A stretch of 64,000 nt of DNA from Lethocerus indicus (Eukaryota > Arthropoda > Insecta > Hemiptera > Belostomatidae), in the NCBI GenBank assembly GCA_019843655.1, contig JACDQD010000011.1:8288604-8352603 (forward strand), read 5' to 3'. The position numbers and the translations under genes are program-made. Positions 13,501 through 25,996 of the stretch are shown here, one piece after another. The notes beneath the pieces are model-generated. The model was not told where the DNA came from and did not search any database. It worked only from the letters and a program-made list of their open reading frames with translations. The first letter of the stretch is position 1. Each line of letters starts with the position of its first letter.

Positions 13501-15916
13501 GAATTTTATACGTATACCGATCTAACAGGGCATCGAACTCGAGACCCTTCCGGTCGAGAAGCAGGTACGGGGGAACCCTCAACATTTACAGCTTTCTATG
13601 ACAAACTTTCAATTACAACCTTTCTATGACTATGTGCGCTAGCATTTAGATTAATAAAAAAATGTATACAGACTTGATTTAGCGATCGAGAAAATTACGT
13701 CGATAAAAACCCTAAAATTGAAGGTAATAGTACTCTCGGCAACTTGGTGTAATAGGTCAGTCGGACTATTATTGCATAGTGGGCAATACTTCATAGGCAA
13801 GAGACTTGTGATGATACCGGCAGTCACAGGTATACGCGTCTAAAACTGACTAATTAGTTATGATGCGTTGCGAGCATATTTGCTTCGGGGGTCCAACGAG
13901 GTCAGTTAGCCACGTCGGGGCCTTTCAGATTACGCTTTATAGATTAGACTCAGTTACCAATCGCACGCGGTGTGTTACACCTCGGTTTCCGCTTCGTAAA
14001 GTGTTTCCGGAGCGGAAGCGGCGTTCGGTCCCGATGCCGAGGTCCGATATTTCCCCTTCAGAGAAAAAAAAAATAAAACCTGGTCACGTCGACAGCCAGA
14101 CCCGGGTTAAGGGTGGGGAGGAGGGACATCTCACGGGCAAAGGTCTCCATTCCCCACGGGGACCTCACACCGCCCTGAATATTAATTCGACGATGTAATA
14201 TAAGCCCCCGTGTCGTACCCGCTACGACGGGCATTTCTTTGGAAATCCAAAGCCCGAATTTCGGTATAAAGCAACGTCGACGAATAAATTAACCCCCTCA
14301 GGGAAAAAAAACTTCAAATTGTACGAAGGCAAAGAAATTCGAATCAGCGTCCCAAATTTTACTCAATTTAATCTCTCGAATATCCAACTCATTTAAACAT
14401 TTAGAAATTACCCTAATTTGAATTGGGTTATTTATGACAATAAACAAATTTTCGTAATTAAGAAAACGGAGTGATAATATACATAAGTGATAAGGCTTTA
14501 CTCAGAAACGAGGAAAAGTATCCACTGTGCTCATTCCACGGCAAAGGGGAATAAATAATTTCGGAAGTTAATGTTTAAAAACCGGTTGCCAGGAAGTATC
14601 GGGAGTAAAACTTTACAGCGAGACGAGTGAATGAAAAACTGCCTCCACAATAAAATTTCAAACGCTAAATAAGCAAAACGTATGGCACCCGAAATAGAGA
14701 ATGAAAAACAAAAACTGTCCCCTAATAATACTCTCTAGTTGGGGACATGCAATTGCGTCCTGCAGCCGAAAAAAGCGTTCGTGCGCAATTCGCGATCGTC
14801 GCGGCGGCAATTCCGCCGTCGTGAAACGGGAAACAGTGTCGTTGCAGTGCCAATATTTGATTCGAGAAAATTATATTGTGCGTGTGAGTAATGCTTTCGG
14901 CGTGAACGCTGTGTGTATTCAAGCTCACAGTTTAAAAGCGAACAAAAACCGGCCGGCCGAATGCGTTACGTTACCACCCGTTTACCTAAGCCCGATCCCG
15001 CAAATTTACTTTGCTCAATTAATGTGGCCGGCGTCTATGGTGATCTAATTGTTTGAAATTAAAGCCGTGGTGTGTCGGGGCCAAAGAAATGCTGTGATAA
15101 CGGGCAATGCCCTGAATAAAACCCAGTACTCACTGCCGCCTACCGCGCCTGGAGTTCAACCTGAAAACAGCCGATATTAAAAATAACTCATACTTCGCAG
15201 CCTGATTAATTATTATAATTCGTTAATAATCCTGCTTCGTTAAAAATTGTTTCTTTAAACGTATAAATATTACATTTTGATCGTATTATCATTTTTCTTG
15301 AGAAAATGAGTGACCTCTTTGTATTGTACATGATGATGCATGCAGTGACAATCAAATTATTCGCACTAACTGCATTTTAATTGACTTATTTGTCTCCTGG
15401 TTCTCACCTTTAACCAGTAAGCGCACAGTTAATAATGCAGCGACAATGGTACCTTTTGAAAAGATTGTGAGACACTCGTCATATTATAATGTAAGTGAGG
15501 CTAGAAATAAAAAAACGCTTCTGGAAGGTAGATTTTAATCTTCGGCCTCGTATACGGAAGGAAAGTTTTCGGCTTTTGACGATATCAAATTCGTAATATT
15601 AAATCCTCATTCCGGGAAAATGTACTAGATTTTCCCTTGTTTTTTCTTTTTTTTTTGTTGAGCAGTTAAGCCGGCTAAACGGCCCATATTTCACTGGAGA
15701 GGCGCTTGTCGATACAACCCGCTCCGAGTAACGCCGTTTGATAGATAATGGGGGCCATCAATCTTCGCATCATATTTATGAAATTTCCGAGTTATTTTCT
15801 CGGCGGTAGAAGGAAATAAAGGGAAATAAATTGAGACGGTTTATCACCCCCCCTCCCCCCTAATACAACAGGGTTGAAATTCAGATTTTAGAAAACTATT
15901 GATTATTCGTTCTTAT
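7558..15916. other. intergenic, no gene recognised
   Basis: Over 8 kb with only short chance frames (up to about 115 codons). It holds a C10 run near 7847 and a short (GA)n near 13072. Isolated GGTTCGATCC-like strings (minus strand near 10610 and 10800) resemble a tRNA B box but have no cloverleaf around them. Confidence 0.55.
13072..13098. repeat. short (GA)n microsatellite
   Basis: A GA run with one interruption (GCGAGAG), 27 bp. Confidence 0.85.
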
Positions 15917-16150
15917 TTAACCCTCTATGGTCCAGTGTAACTTTCAGGTCACATTTCAATATATCGAGATTTTACCAAATAATTAAAGCTTTTTTCGTGA
16001 GATGGCGCATAAACCTTAATCCTATAACGTTGTCAAGACAACCAATCAATATCATTTTTTTAATTCGCATATATAGGTTTATAATTGCTGATTTTTCGTT
16101 CCCCCAATTTTTTTGGATTTAAAATAAAAATTCGGCCCACAGAGGGTTAA
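15917..16150. mobile_element. piggyBac-type MITE, intact, TTAA flanks
   Basis: TTAA at 15917-15920 is followed by CCCTCTATGG. The right end is CCACAGAGGG followed by TTAA at 16147-16150. The inverted termini CCCTCTRTGG and the TTAA duplication are the hallmarks of piggyBac-superfamily non-autonomous elements. The element is 226 bp, has no coding capacity, and is AT-rich inside. A truncated copy in the opposite orientation lies at 56247-56443. Confidence 0.8.
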
Positions 16151-19100
16151 AACATTAAAGCACTGGCGTTAACCTCATATTTCCCTTCAAAACAGTGCAT
16201 AGAATATTTCTGTAAATTAATTTTTCATTGAGAACAAAAATACACGGAAACAATCTCGTATTCCTCTGGCTCTTTAAATATATTGACGCATTATAATGAG
16301 TTTAAACCATTTCGTTTTTCTTTTATATTTCAATTTTAATTCCGTTCATTTATTCACCCCCACCTAATGGGAGCTTTTAATATTTCATCTCGTTAGTCAT
16401 TGAAATTGGCTACGAATTCCCCCCATACAGCTCACCCTCTTGTTCTGTTTGGAATTATCGATTAAAGAAGCGGACCAGAGAATGCAGGTAAGGAATAGGC
16501 GGGCGGTGTGGGCCTCCCCCGAGGAGTGACACGGACACTAAAACCGCCCTATTGATGCCCCTCCCCCTCACGACCGAAGGCCCATATCCAATTTTCGGTA
16601 TTGCTTTTACCCCTTTGGCTTCCCGGCCAAACGGCGCACGATCCTCCCCGCCTTGCGACCTTACGACTGTTCGTCCGACCTAATTGTAGAGCAGGCGGGA
16701 ATTTTTTCAAGCCCTCGAGGAGATTTTGGAGGGGGGTAAATATAGCGATCCGGCGGCAACTTGTAATACGGCATAACTTCTTGAAACCTTACGTGGGGCC
16801 CTTCTAAAATGAGATAAGTTGGCCTGTTTATAAAATACAGGGAGCATTTAATAGAAATATTGTTACACTTGTTGGCCTCTTCATTCCTTCTTCCTCTCTC
16901 TTATTTTTATATTATATATATCTGCTAATTAATTTTAAGTATAAACAATACTATCACCAATGTTTAAGGATCAGAAGGTCAAGCTTTTCAGTCTCATTCA
17001 TAGAACAAAATCATCCTGCAGACTTACTCGGTTCATATGGCCTTACTGCCGCAACAATGAGCTGTTAATTTGTAATAAACGTCCGGTTTCAGCTGATTTT
17101 ATATAAAATGCTTGTGGGTTTATGCCAGGCGGTTTAATCACTACTGTACAAAATAACTTATTGAACACTGGATTTGGTACGTCGTATGATAATAGTTTAC
17201 TACATCATTACTATAGGAGAGAAACCAGCGGTATGAGATTCGTTTTATGAATTCTTTCCGATAGGTCGGCGTATTTACTGTAACAGACTGTAACTGTAAA
17301 ATAGCCGTTAATACGTCTCCAAATTGCCTCACGGGCCGTTGGCTGGGCGGAATCTTTGCTGAGTGAAAGGCCGCGTTCGGGCGTCGCCACGAGGGGCAAT
17401 AAAGTGTTGTGAAATGATGCCGTCCGGGAAGGTCTGCGAGACGGATACCCGATGGCCGGTCTCATAAATTGTTTAAGGAAGACAAAGGCCCGGTCGGAGG
17501 AGTGAGGCGGCCCCGAGATTGGTGCAACGCGGAAGAACGCCTACTTTAACGGTCCGCACGGCCACCCACCCCAGCCAGCCCTACTGAAAAGACAATGCGA
17601 TGGATGGAAGGAAATATGGCGCAAAGAAGCCATCTTTTCAGGACGGAAACCGCCACCTGGAAAGAACACTTTAGCTAAACGAATTCAAGAATTAATGCCG
17701 AGAGTGTAGGATAACAGAAGGCCCAATATAAGGAACCAACATTTTTATTTATCCTTACAATTTCTTTTACTAATACTACAAAGGATTATAGGGGATATTT
17801 AAATAGAAATTGCAGGAGTAAGCTGTTAAACGTCTGTTCGGCCAAATATCTAAAGAAAGGTTTTGAGCGCCTTGCTAACATTCGCAGGGACTTGTAGCAC
17901 TGAGTTGTGTACCGTTTATGCCTTTGCATTTCCGATGGGTTTTGTTTAGTGTTATACGTCAGCGTCTGATTGTTCTGCATTTTTTTCGCTGCAGTTAATT
18001 TGAGCGGGGCCTTGGGGGCGTAACGGGATGAGTAGCACGGGGAGCACGTTCAACTAATGGGATGTTAATGAATAAACATACGGGGAAAGTTAATGATGCC
18101 CAGAACGGTTCTCGTACAGATTGCGTCTTACACTATCAATCCAGTAAATGTACCCTATCGGGAACAACCTTTCAGCGAGTTTCTTCTGCAAAATGAAACT
18201 TCCTCCGGCTACAACGAGCCAATAACCGTAACCGTTCCGGTGGAAAATATGGCTTAGGGACGGGGCAATTCGAAGTAACACTTTCAATCCGTTATTACGG
18301 GGCGTTTTAATTCTCGGAGTCCAATTTAAAAAATTATTTATGCAAGATTGCCGCCCCCGGGTAGAAGAAGGCGCCTCCATGAATAGTACATTGGGCACTT
18401 AAGCTTCAGCGCCCATTTTGAAACGACTCGCATTTGTTGAGCCGACAGCAATGGAATGCTATGATATTTTTTTCTTATTTCCTGGCCCGAAGCGGATTAT
18501 TACATTGAAAAGATATTGAAGTACTTTAAGTACATCTAAGTTTCTTTTTGAATTTGTAAAAATGATGGTCGTGACCCAAGATATTCGATATTACGTTTCT
18601 TGTCATTTGATTTTCATCCAAGAAATATCAATTTGGAAATTCTTAATTTTTCTACCAGTCAGGCAGTGTTTAACTAACATTTATGTGCTGAAGAATATAA
18701 AAATCCCAAATAAAATGTAGGTCACGCAAATAGTTCTGGCCCGAGAGAGCGTTTTCAATGAACAGTAACTATGCGGGGAAGCAGTTTGAGCGGATCTGTT
18801 TCCCTACCAGGAGAAACAGAATTATCGCGCCGCATATAATATTCAAGAACATTTATCTCTTTCATTAAGCTGTTTACTTCCATTCTCGAGTGAGAATGTA
18901 AATACGACGGTTGTTTTCTTGAGTAAAATAACCAAATCAAATATTTCATCGGCCATCGGATATCGCGTAAAACAACGGGGCCGCAAACTATCGGCCGTTC
19001 ATTAATAAAGAAAAGGGAACCGCCGATAATATTGTCCGTTATAAATCGAGTTTTGTTCCCTCCCGGAAGAGTGGAACAATAAATCAATTTGTTCCTCTTG

Positions 19101-20307
19101 ACAGTTTCAATTATTCAATCGTCCGAACAGAAGCGCCAGATCGAAGCTTTTCAACATTTGCAGGACGCTTATCGGAAAAATATTGTTTGCATCTGATCTA
19201 CACGATCATTTATATATACTAATTTATATAATGGATAAAAAAATATGGCTTTTATTTGACAATTGAGAAAGCAAAAATTCTAGTTAAGCTGACGGGCTCC
19301 AAGTAAGAAATAGGAATTTTTACCACAGACATAACATGAGCATAACCATAAACATAATGCTTATCGCTATCGAAACCAACAATAACTAGTTTCAATCCCC
19401 CTCCCCCTTCCTTATCTGATACACTTAAATGTATATAAGTAGCATGGGGCTCACGAAAGAATCAACTTGTTTGTGTTTGGCTTATCACTGCCGTTCCTGT
19501 ATCCGGAGAGAGCGTAAAAGGGCCTCCGGGCTCTTCCGACTGAATATTGATTCGGAAACAGTCAAACTTATATTCTGTAAGTGCCTAATTAATCATTTAG
19601 TATAAACCGAGTTCTGTTTTTCTACAAGCCTCTCTTTTCGGGGGGTACTGACGATCGCGAACAGCTGTAACCGTTTCTGGGTTAGGCCCAACCAATAGGC
19701 TGCAAAATTCTGAGTTTCGACCTAATGTTAGCATAATGATATTTAAAATTTAAATAGTTTCAAACAAACCGAACCTCAACTGCGGAATATTAATGTAATA
19801 TAACTTTATGGAACGAATATTCAATAATAAATCGTTGGACAATTGTTCCAAGTCACAAATCAATGTACGTTTCGTAACCGCTCGTGGCAGTTACTTGCCC
19901 GCCGATATTCCTACGAGCATAAATTATGTAACGATATTGTTTTCAGTCCAGTGTCAATTCCTGCAGAGCTATTCCTCCACTGTCTTGTGTTCCGCTTATC
20001 CGATTAGCGACATGGTTGAAACTTAAGAGCGAAGCCCTCAAGACGACGGCTCTGGAAAGTTCGGACACTTCTCAAAATATAGTCACGTAGACGGAACAAT
20101 AAGGGCAGTGCGTGCCGGGGTACGAAATTTAATTTCCGAGTCGAAACTGTACAACGGACGTCCAAATTATTTAAAACGGAGTTGCAAAGATTTATGAACC
20201 ATTTTGGCCAATTAAAAATTCACTCAGAATTGAAGCGATGCTGCCTAAGATCCAATTTCTATGTAGCTTTCGTGCAGTTTTGACGGTTTAAAATTCAAGG
20301 ATACGAG

Positions 20308-20357
<50 letters not shown>

Positions 20358-23300
20358 AGTTCTCAGCCGAGGTCAGTTTTATTAGAATAATAATTAGTTC
20401 ATTTACAACCAATTATTATTCAAATTGTATTATTAAGGATTTTTTGTCGTTAATAATGTTCCGGTTCGTCAATTGGGATTTACTACTTCCTGTACTCTCT
20501 CCCAGGACTCCGTCAACTCGAAGAACTCGGTCTTACAAAGTTACAAAGTACAAAGTTAAATACAACGGGTTGGGGAGCGCTCTCAGAAACAGCGATCCCC
20601 TGTAATTACACCAAGCTTAGATCACTGTACAGTGTCTACGTACTGTGTACAGTACGAAGGCACCGAGTCCCTAGTAGAGGTATTAACACGAGTAGCTTAA
20701 CCCGGACGATTCTCCGGTATGAAACGCAAAACTCTTTTTTACCAATACCAAATTTGTTCTGAAATGTTTCCCAACCAATAAGAAAGTTGAATAGAGCGGT
20801 TATCGTACATAACAGATGTCCACAGTGAGGCTAGAGTGCCACAAAAATGTTTCAACCGAAACATTTAATTCCAAATTTACGCAACGTAATTGTCCATTAT
20901 CCATTTAAGATTCAAAATCTAGCGACTAGAATTATATTTAATGTAAATATTTTTTCGGAGGAATCAAAGTAATGCATCTGTCTGGCAGTGTTGAACATTT
21001 GTACCAACATTTGTTTTGTGCCACTTTAACGATTGTTGTTGAATGCGTACTGTGATGTTATTTTAAAAATAAATATAGAATTAAGAAAGTAGAAAAATAT
21101 GATATTAGGACATAAATATTGTCCAATAACCTGGACTATACGATTGGCGACAAACTGTTAGCGGGAAACATTCGTAAATCGATATAACTTGGAATGACGC
21201 TTTCACGCGGCTGCGTTCGGTCAAACACCTCGGCAGTGCGGCTATCCCCGCTATAGGGTTTTCTTACTTTTTTACGCTTGAATGAAAATATTTCTTTCAG
21301 ATATATACAATATAGCATAGGCCAGAGTAATATGCATTTACTTTTTGAACAAGAAATTATAGCCTTTACGCTTGAATTTAAAAAATAAATGTAAATTCGA
21401 TATAAATACCGTACGGAGAGAGCGAACTTCTTCAATGCACACTTACACCTTTATCCCGCCTTGTAATTCTACTGTGTATGATTAGGAGGAATTGAAGATT
21501 ACTCGAAAGAATATTTTCTGCCGCTTTTCAGACAATGTCCATGCTGCAGTCGAGCGGGCTAACTTATTCTTAGATGCTTCTAATCCGGGATCGGGGCGGC
21601 GAGTAAACTGTGTGGAAAACCAATAAACAGAAGATTGCAGAATTAGCCCGAATTCTTTTAGACGAACGTCCGTTGCGGTTCGAAATCACTTCGGCTTTTC
21701 GCGAAATTGGAGGGACAGGAATTTCCGGTTTCCCGAGAGTCGGGTTTTTATCCGAAAAATAAACAACAATCGAATAAGCAATAAACCGAAAATGTTTTGC
21801 TGACAGTATTTACTTAAGAATACCACAAGTAGGAGCCTTTCCCGGTACTCCTATCAGAATATGGGGCTCACATATTCTAATATTTTTGTCGGCACAAGGG
21901 ATAAAAATGTTCGTCGAGAGAGCTACAATCGTGCGCCTGTAAATTTTGTTTCGAAACATGTATTGGATGTCGAAAAGTTTATATTCAGCACATAAAACGT
22001 TGGCCATCCGAACAGCCAGCTGTGGGCGGTGTTGATTTAGGATTTCCGATATTCTCTGGTTAAACGTGTTCCATTACAACCGACGAATTATAATCTCGAT
22101 TCATAGATCGAATGATAGTGGAATCAACATTATGGTGTGAACGAATTAATGTAATTAAATAATACATGGTACTTCAACCATACAAGGAAAAATAAATATG
22201 GATAGAACCTACGAGTTATATTTAAATAAAAGATTATTTACTTTACCAACGTTGCACACATAATAATATTGCAATACAAAGTTGCTGTAATGAATAAATG
22301 AGCGGGCAATTAGTCTGCAGCCAAAAGCGGTTATTTTTTAATTTATTAACCGGATGCCCACTAATTTGTGTCTGTGGAATCAATCTAACTGTTCCCAATT
22401 GGTTGTCTTATTAACAGGGCGTTGCCTTATAAGCCTTATACAACTGCCACTCTGGAATATTTATACTGTTACCGAGGTAACGTGTACCTAATAAATTATA
22501 ACAGTGTTATCAAAATTGAAAACTATAGGAAAATATACCAATGGTTTTCATCCCCTACATAAAGCTGTCTCTGTGACGGAAATCCAAAACGGGACAGAAA
22601 ATGTACATAATAGAGGGTTAAAATTTCTAATTGAGTAAAATAACTCAAGTATAGTTATTAGATTTCTTTTAATTCCCATATTTTATGAGCGCGGCTAATA
22701 TTTTAATATCATTAATACTTTAAACAAAATCATGTATTGCAGTGTATTCGTAATGGTTGGAAAAACATGTACACTGAACTGTTGTATAGAGGAACATTCT
22801 TCATTGTAATCTATACTGTATATAACAGAGAAAGATTTAATCAAGTTAGCACGTACAACTCTGTGTGTTAGAAGACATTTACGCGGCTATATTAGCGATT
22901 TGTATAATGATTGTACGAAAGTTGCTAAGCATTTCAGACGGCTCTGGTCGTAGAAACGAAATATATGCAGGTGAAGAGTGGTTTAGAAAGCACGGCGCAT
23001 ATCCTGGTTGTTGTAATGAGGGCAGGCCGAGAAGACGAGTGGAAACTCTCAGAGCAGTTTTTGCACTGTTACTTTCCCGTCCGTGTAAGCGAATCGAACG
23101 AGGGCTGTTAAAAAAAATTAACACAAAAAAATGAGGAGTAATTTTTCTTGAACTTTCAGTTCCAATTAAAATTCACCGAAAGAATATTCGCGGCCACCGA
23201 TGGCTGTAAACCGAACCCCCTGATGTATTTCTAGAAAGGGGGCGATTAATGTTGCTGCAATTTTCTCCTCTCGTTGATATGATTTTTTATTCTTTTTGGA

Positions 23301-24353
23301 TCAAACCACTGAACTCCTCGCGGTAGATAGTCTGCTAATTCTTGTAGAGAATTAATGCGGCATTTCTCTATACTGAATCCGATCAAAATAAATATTATGG
23401 ATCCGATATTATTATTTCCATTAAGGCAAAACATGATCTGATAGGACCAAATAATTTCTTGGGTCAATAATAATAATAGATAAATTAGATATTTATATGT
23501 ATAAACTTTGTTGGCTGATCGCATAGTGTCCATTGTCTAGTGAAACTTAATTATTCTACTCGCTATTTAATTTATATTTTTCATTCGCGTCAACAGATCA
23601 AAATCTCGGGTTTCAAGCGTTTTTTACTGTAGGGAATCTTCTGTTTCGTTTGTGGTTAGCTCAGAGTCGATATCGGCGCCAATGATCCAAACAGTGGGGC
23701 GTCTAATTCCACACAGCCGGACTCGTTTTATTTATAAGTTCGCGCCCGCATTAGCACTTAACCCTACACTTTTATTAGAGCGTATCAATCGAGGCCCATC
23801 ATCATCAGTTTGAGCGTCAGCTGATCGACATCGCCTCCCGGGACGCGTCGTAAAATGGCTGTTCCCGCCGCCACTTAAATCCATTGTAAACGCGTAGAAA
23901 TGTTTTTAAAACGCGGCCCGAGAGTTATTATCGTTCGGTTTATGGTCAGTTAACGGTCGCGTGATAGGGCCCTAGGAGTTAATGGACGGTCAAGACGGCT
24001 AGGCCGTGTTCCACACGCGACGCCCCGACTCTGCCGTTCGGGAGTTTTTTTTAACATTTTTACAATTTTAAACTACCAATTTTCCGGGTCTCCACGTATT
24101 ATTTTGTCAATATGTAGCAAATAACGAGTACGAAAATAAGTTACATTTTAATCCAGGAGTTATACCGAAAAATAACTTTTAGATGTTCGAAACTCACAAC
24201 AAAATCTCTGAGATTTGTTATCAGATCCATACGCAACACTTATGCAACGGTCTGTCACACAAAATATAAAAATGTTGCAATGCTCTGACCCTTCGAACAT
24301 CCCTCCTCAGACACGGGTTAGTGAATTGACCAATTCGATCATTGTTAGTTGCT
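16151..24353. other. intergenic, no gene recognised
   Basis: Over 8 kb of gene-poor DNA containing the G46 homopolymer (20311-20356), triplicated ACAAAGT (near 20538) and small palindromes around 20625-20665 (ACTGTACAGT). An AGAGGGTTAA string at 22612-22621 looks like one end of another piggyBac-type element without a visible partner. Confidence 0.55.
20311..20356. repeat. G46 homopolymer
   Basis: Forty-six consecutive G, flanked by GAGTTA and AAGTTC. It is the longest mononucleotide run in the window and could form G-quadruplexes. Its length in the assembly may not be exact. Confidence 0.95.
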
Positions 24354-24421
24354 GTAGTTTTCTCGATCTTCTGTCTCCTCCCGCTGGTTTGGTCTTTTTC
24401 TTTAACAGTCTAGGCTGCTGT
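24354..24421. repeat. diverged arm of the foldback repeat family
   Basis: Reads GTAGTTTTCTCGATCTTCTG, then TCTCCTCCCGCTGGTTTGGT and AGTCTAGGCTGCTG, a degraded match to the left arm of the family. A 207-codon frame that runs across this segment (24215-24838) is of low complexity and resembles no protein I know. Confidence 0.5.
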
Positions 24422-24904
24422 TTCTGTAGCTTTTTTGTGTGCGCCGGCCACTATTCGACCGCGACAGAATTTTGGAAACTGCTAGGTAACAGTGAATTAA
24501 ACGTGTCATTATTTTTGAGCACCTTCGAGTGCTTCAAAAATAGTTTGAAGAGAGATTTCTGCAGTTCACAAATATCGAGCCAATTGTCTCCTTCTGTATC
24601 AATCCTTTTACTTTGCCAAATAAATGTAACGGAACTAGCCGAATGCATAGGTGATCTTGTTCAGGGGAAAGCAGAAGAACTACAGTTAGAAATTTTAGAA
24701 AATTTAGAAACAAAGATCACACTGACAGATCGATATTTTTTTGTTATCTTTTATTTTTTTAAAATATTTTCTTTGTATTTATATTTTTTGTTTACTTTAT
24801 ATTTAGTTTTGTATGTACGTTTCTTTGTGTGTATGTAATTTGAACAATCATTGTATTATTTTGAAATTATTTTTTATCCTTGTCTAATTATAAATATCCT
24901 TAAA

Positions 24905-24978
24905 AAAATACCTGGTGCCCGCCACCCTATCGATATTTTAGAATGCGCTCTAGGGTATAAAAAGGTCGGGAACCCCTG
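24905..24978 (-). mobile_element. hAT-like terminal sequence
   Basis: Read on the minus strand from 24978: CAGGGGTTCCCGACCTTTTT, the well-known start of many hAT-superfamily elements. The opposite end and an 8-bp target duplication were not found. The inner boundary is approximate. Confidence 0.45.
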
Positions 24979-25310
24979 CGTTTGACAGACTGAAAGTCTA
25001 AACCGATTTCGATGTTGGGTGACCCCAAAATGGCGACAGTTGACAGAAGTAGAGATACCGACGGTGTGCAGACTTGCCGTAAGTGGCCCGCAGCCGTAGG
25101 CCTCATAAAGCCCCCCTCTGTAGTGAACATTGACTCGAATCCATTGTCGCGGCGGAACAATGCCCGACCCGTTTCCGCCGAATGGCATTTTCCCCCCGCC
25201 GCGTCGTGATGATTTACTCCTCTCGGAAATAACTCCGCCGTTCAGAAGTTGTTAGCGACAACAGGCTTTCGGCAATGTCCGATATCGCGGCAGAAACAAC
25301 AGCCAAAACT

Positions 25311-25625
25311 GTAGATTTGTTGTGTTTCTGTCTCCTCACGCTGGTTTGGTCTTTTGCTGGCCTGATTTCGGCCGCTCGCCATCTTCAGTAGCGGCGTTAG
25401 TCACTATTTGGATGTTTTTCGGGCAACCTCACTGCAATGTCACTGTCACTTTTACTGTGGTGGTTGCCAGTTTGTCGTGTGTATATATACGTTTCTTGAT
25501 ACTGTGTTTTTTGGGGGATGGAGTTTCGACTAAAACAAATATTGTAGATTTCGTGTGTTCCTGTAGCAAAAGACCGAACCAGCGAGAGGAGACCTCGCAG
25601 ACCACAAAACAGGTATGTTAAACTA
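25311..25625. mobile_element. foldback repeat copy with 12-bp target duplication
   Basis: Begins GTAGATTTGTTGTGTTTCTG and ends CAGGTATGTTAAACTA. It is flanked exactly by ACAGCCAAAACT at 25299-25310 and 25626-25637. The left arm includes CTCGCCATCTTCAGTAGCGG; the right arm (AGCAAAAGACCGAACCAGCG AGAGGAGAC) is shortened. The interior has CACTGTCACTTTTACTG. No coding capacity: non-autonomous. The same end pair is seen at 59945-60180. Confidence 0.75.
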
Positions 25626-25714
25626 ACAGCCAAAACTCTTTCCGGTAACAGCCTTCACTTCATATCCCTACTTTTGACCAAACGCTACTATTGTCTCAGA
25701 ATACGAAAAATACA

Positions 25715-25996
25715 GTAGATTTCGTGTGTTTCTGCCTTCTCTCGCTGGTTTCCTCTTTTGCTAAACTGGTTTCGGCTGCTCGCCATCTTCAGTAGGCGGT
25801 GTTATGTCAGTTTGGGTGTTTTTTGGGCATCCTCACTGCACTGTCACTGTCACTTGTACTGTCGGGGGAGAAATGGGGTTCCCTCAGATTTGCATTCTCT
25901 GGACAAATCTATTGACAATTAGAGGTTCTAGACAATTAACGCGAAATCTACGGTATTCCAACCCCTCGCAGATCACAAAACAGGTATGTCAAACTA
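25715..25996. mobile_element. foldback repeat copy, right arm replaced
   Basis: The left part GTAGATTTCGTGTGTTTCTG through CATCTTCAGTAGGCGGTG is a good family match. The right arm is mostly absent, but the last part (GCGAAATCTACGGTATTCCA ACCCCTCGCAG, ending CAGGTATGTCAAACTA) is intact. No target duplication is evident, so it may be a recombinant or rearranged copy. Confidence 0.65.

Noticed and set aside
13501..13570. GAGTTCGATGCCC on the minus strand, tRNA-like T arm
   Set aside because: No cloverleaf can be folded around it by eye.
24215..24838. 207-codon open frame on the plus strand, the longest single frame apart from FBXL6 exon 1
   Set aside because: It crosses a decayed foldback arm, ends in a low-complexity Phe/Tyr/Leu-rich run translated from T-rich DNA, and shows no recognisable domain.
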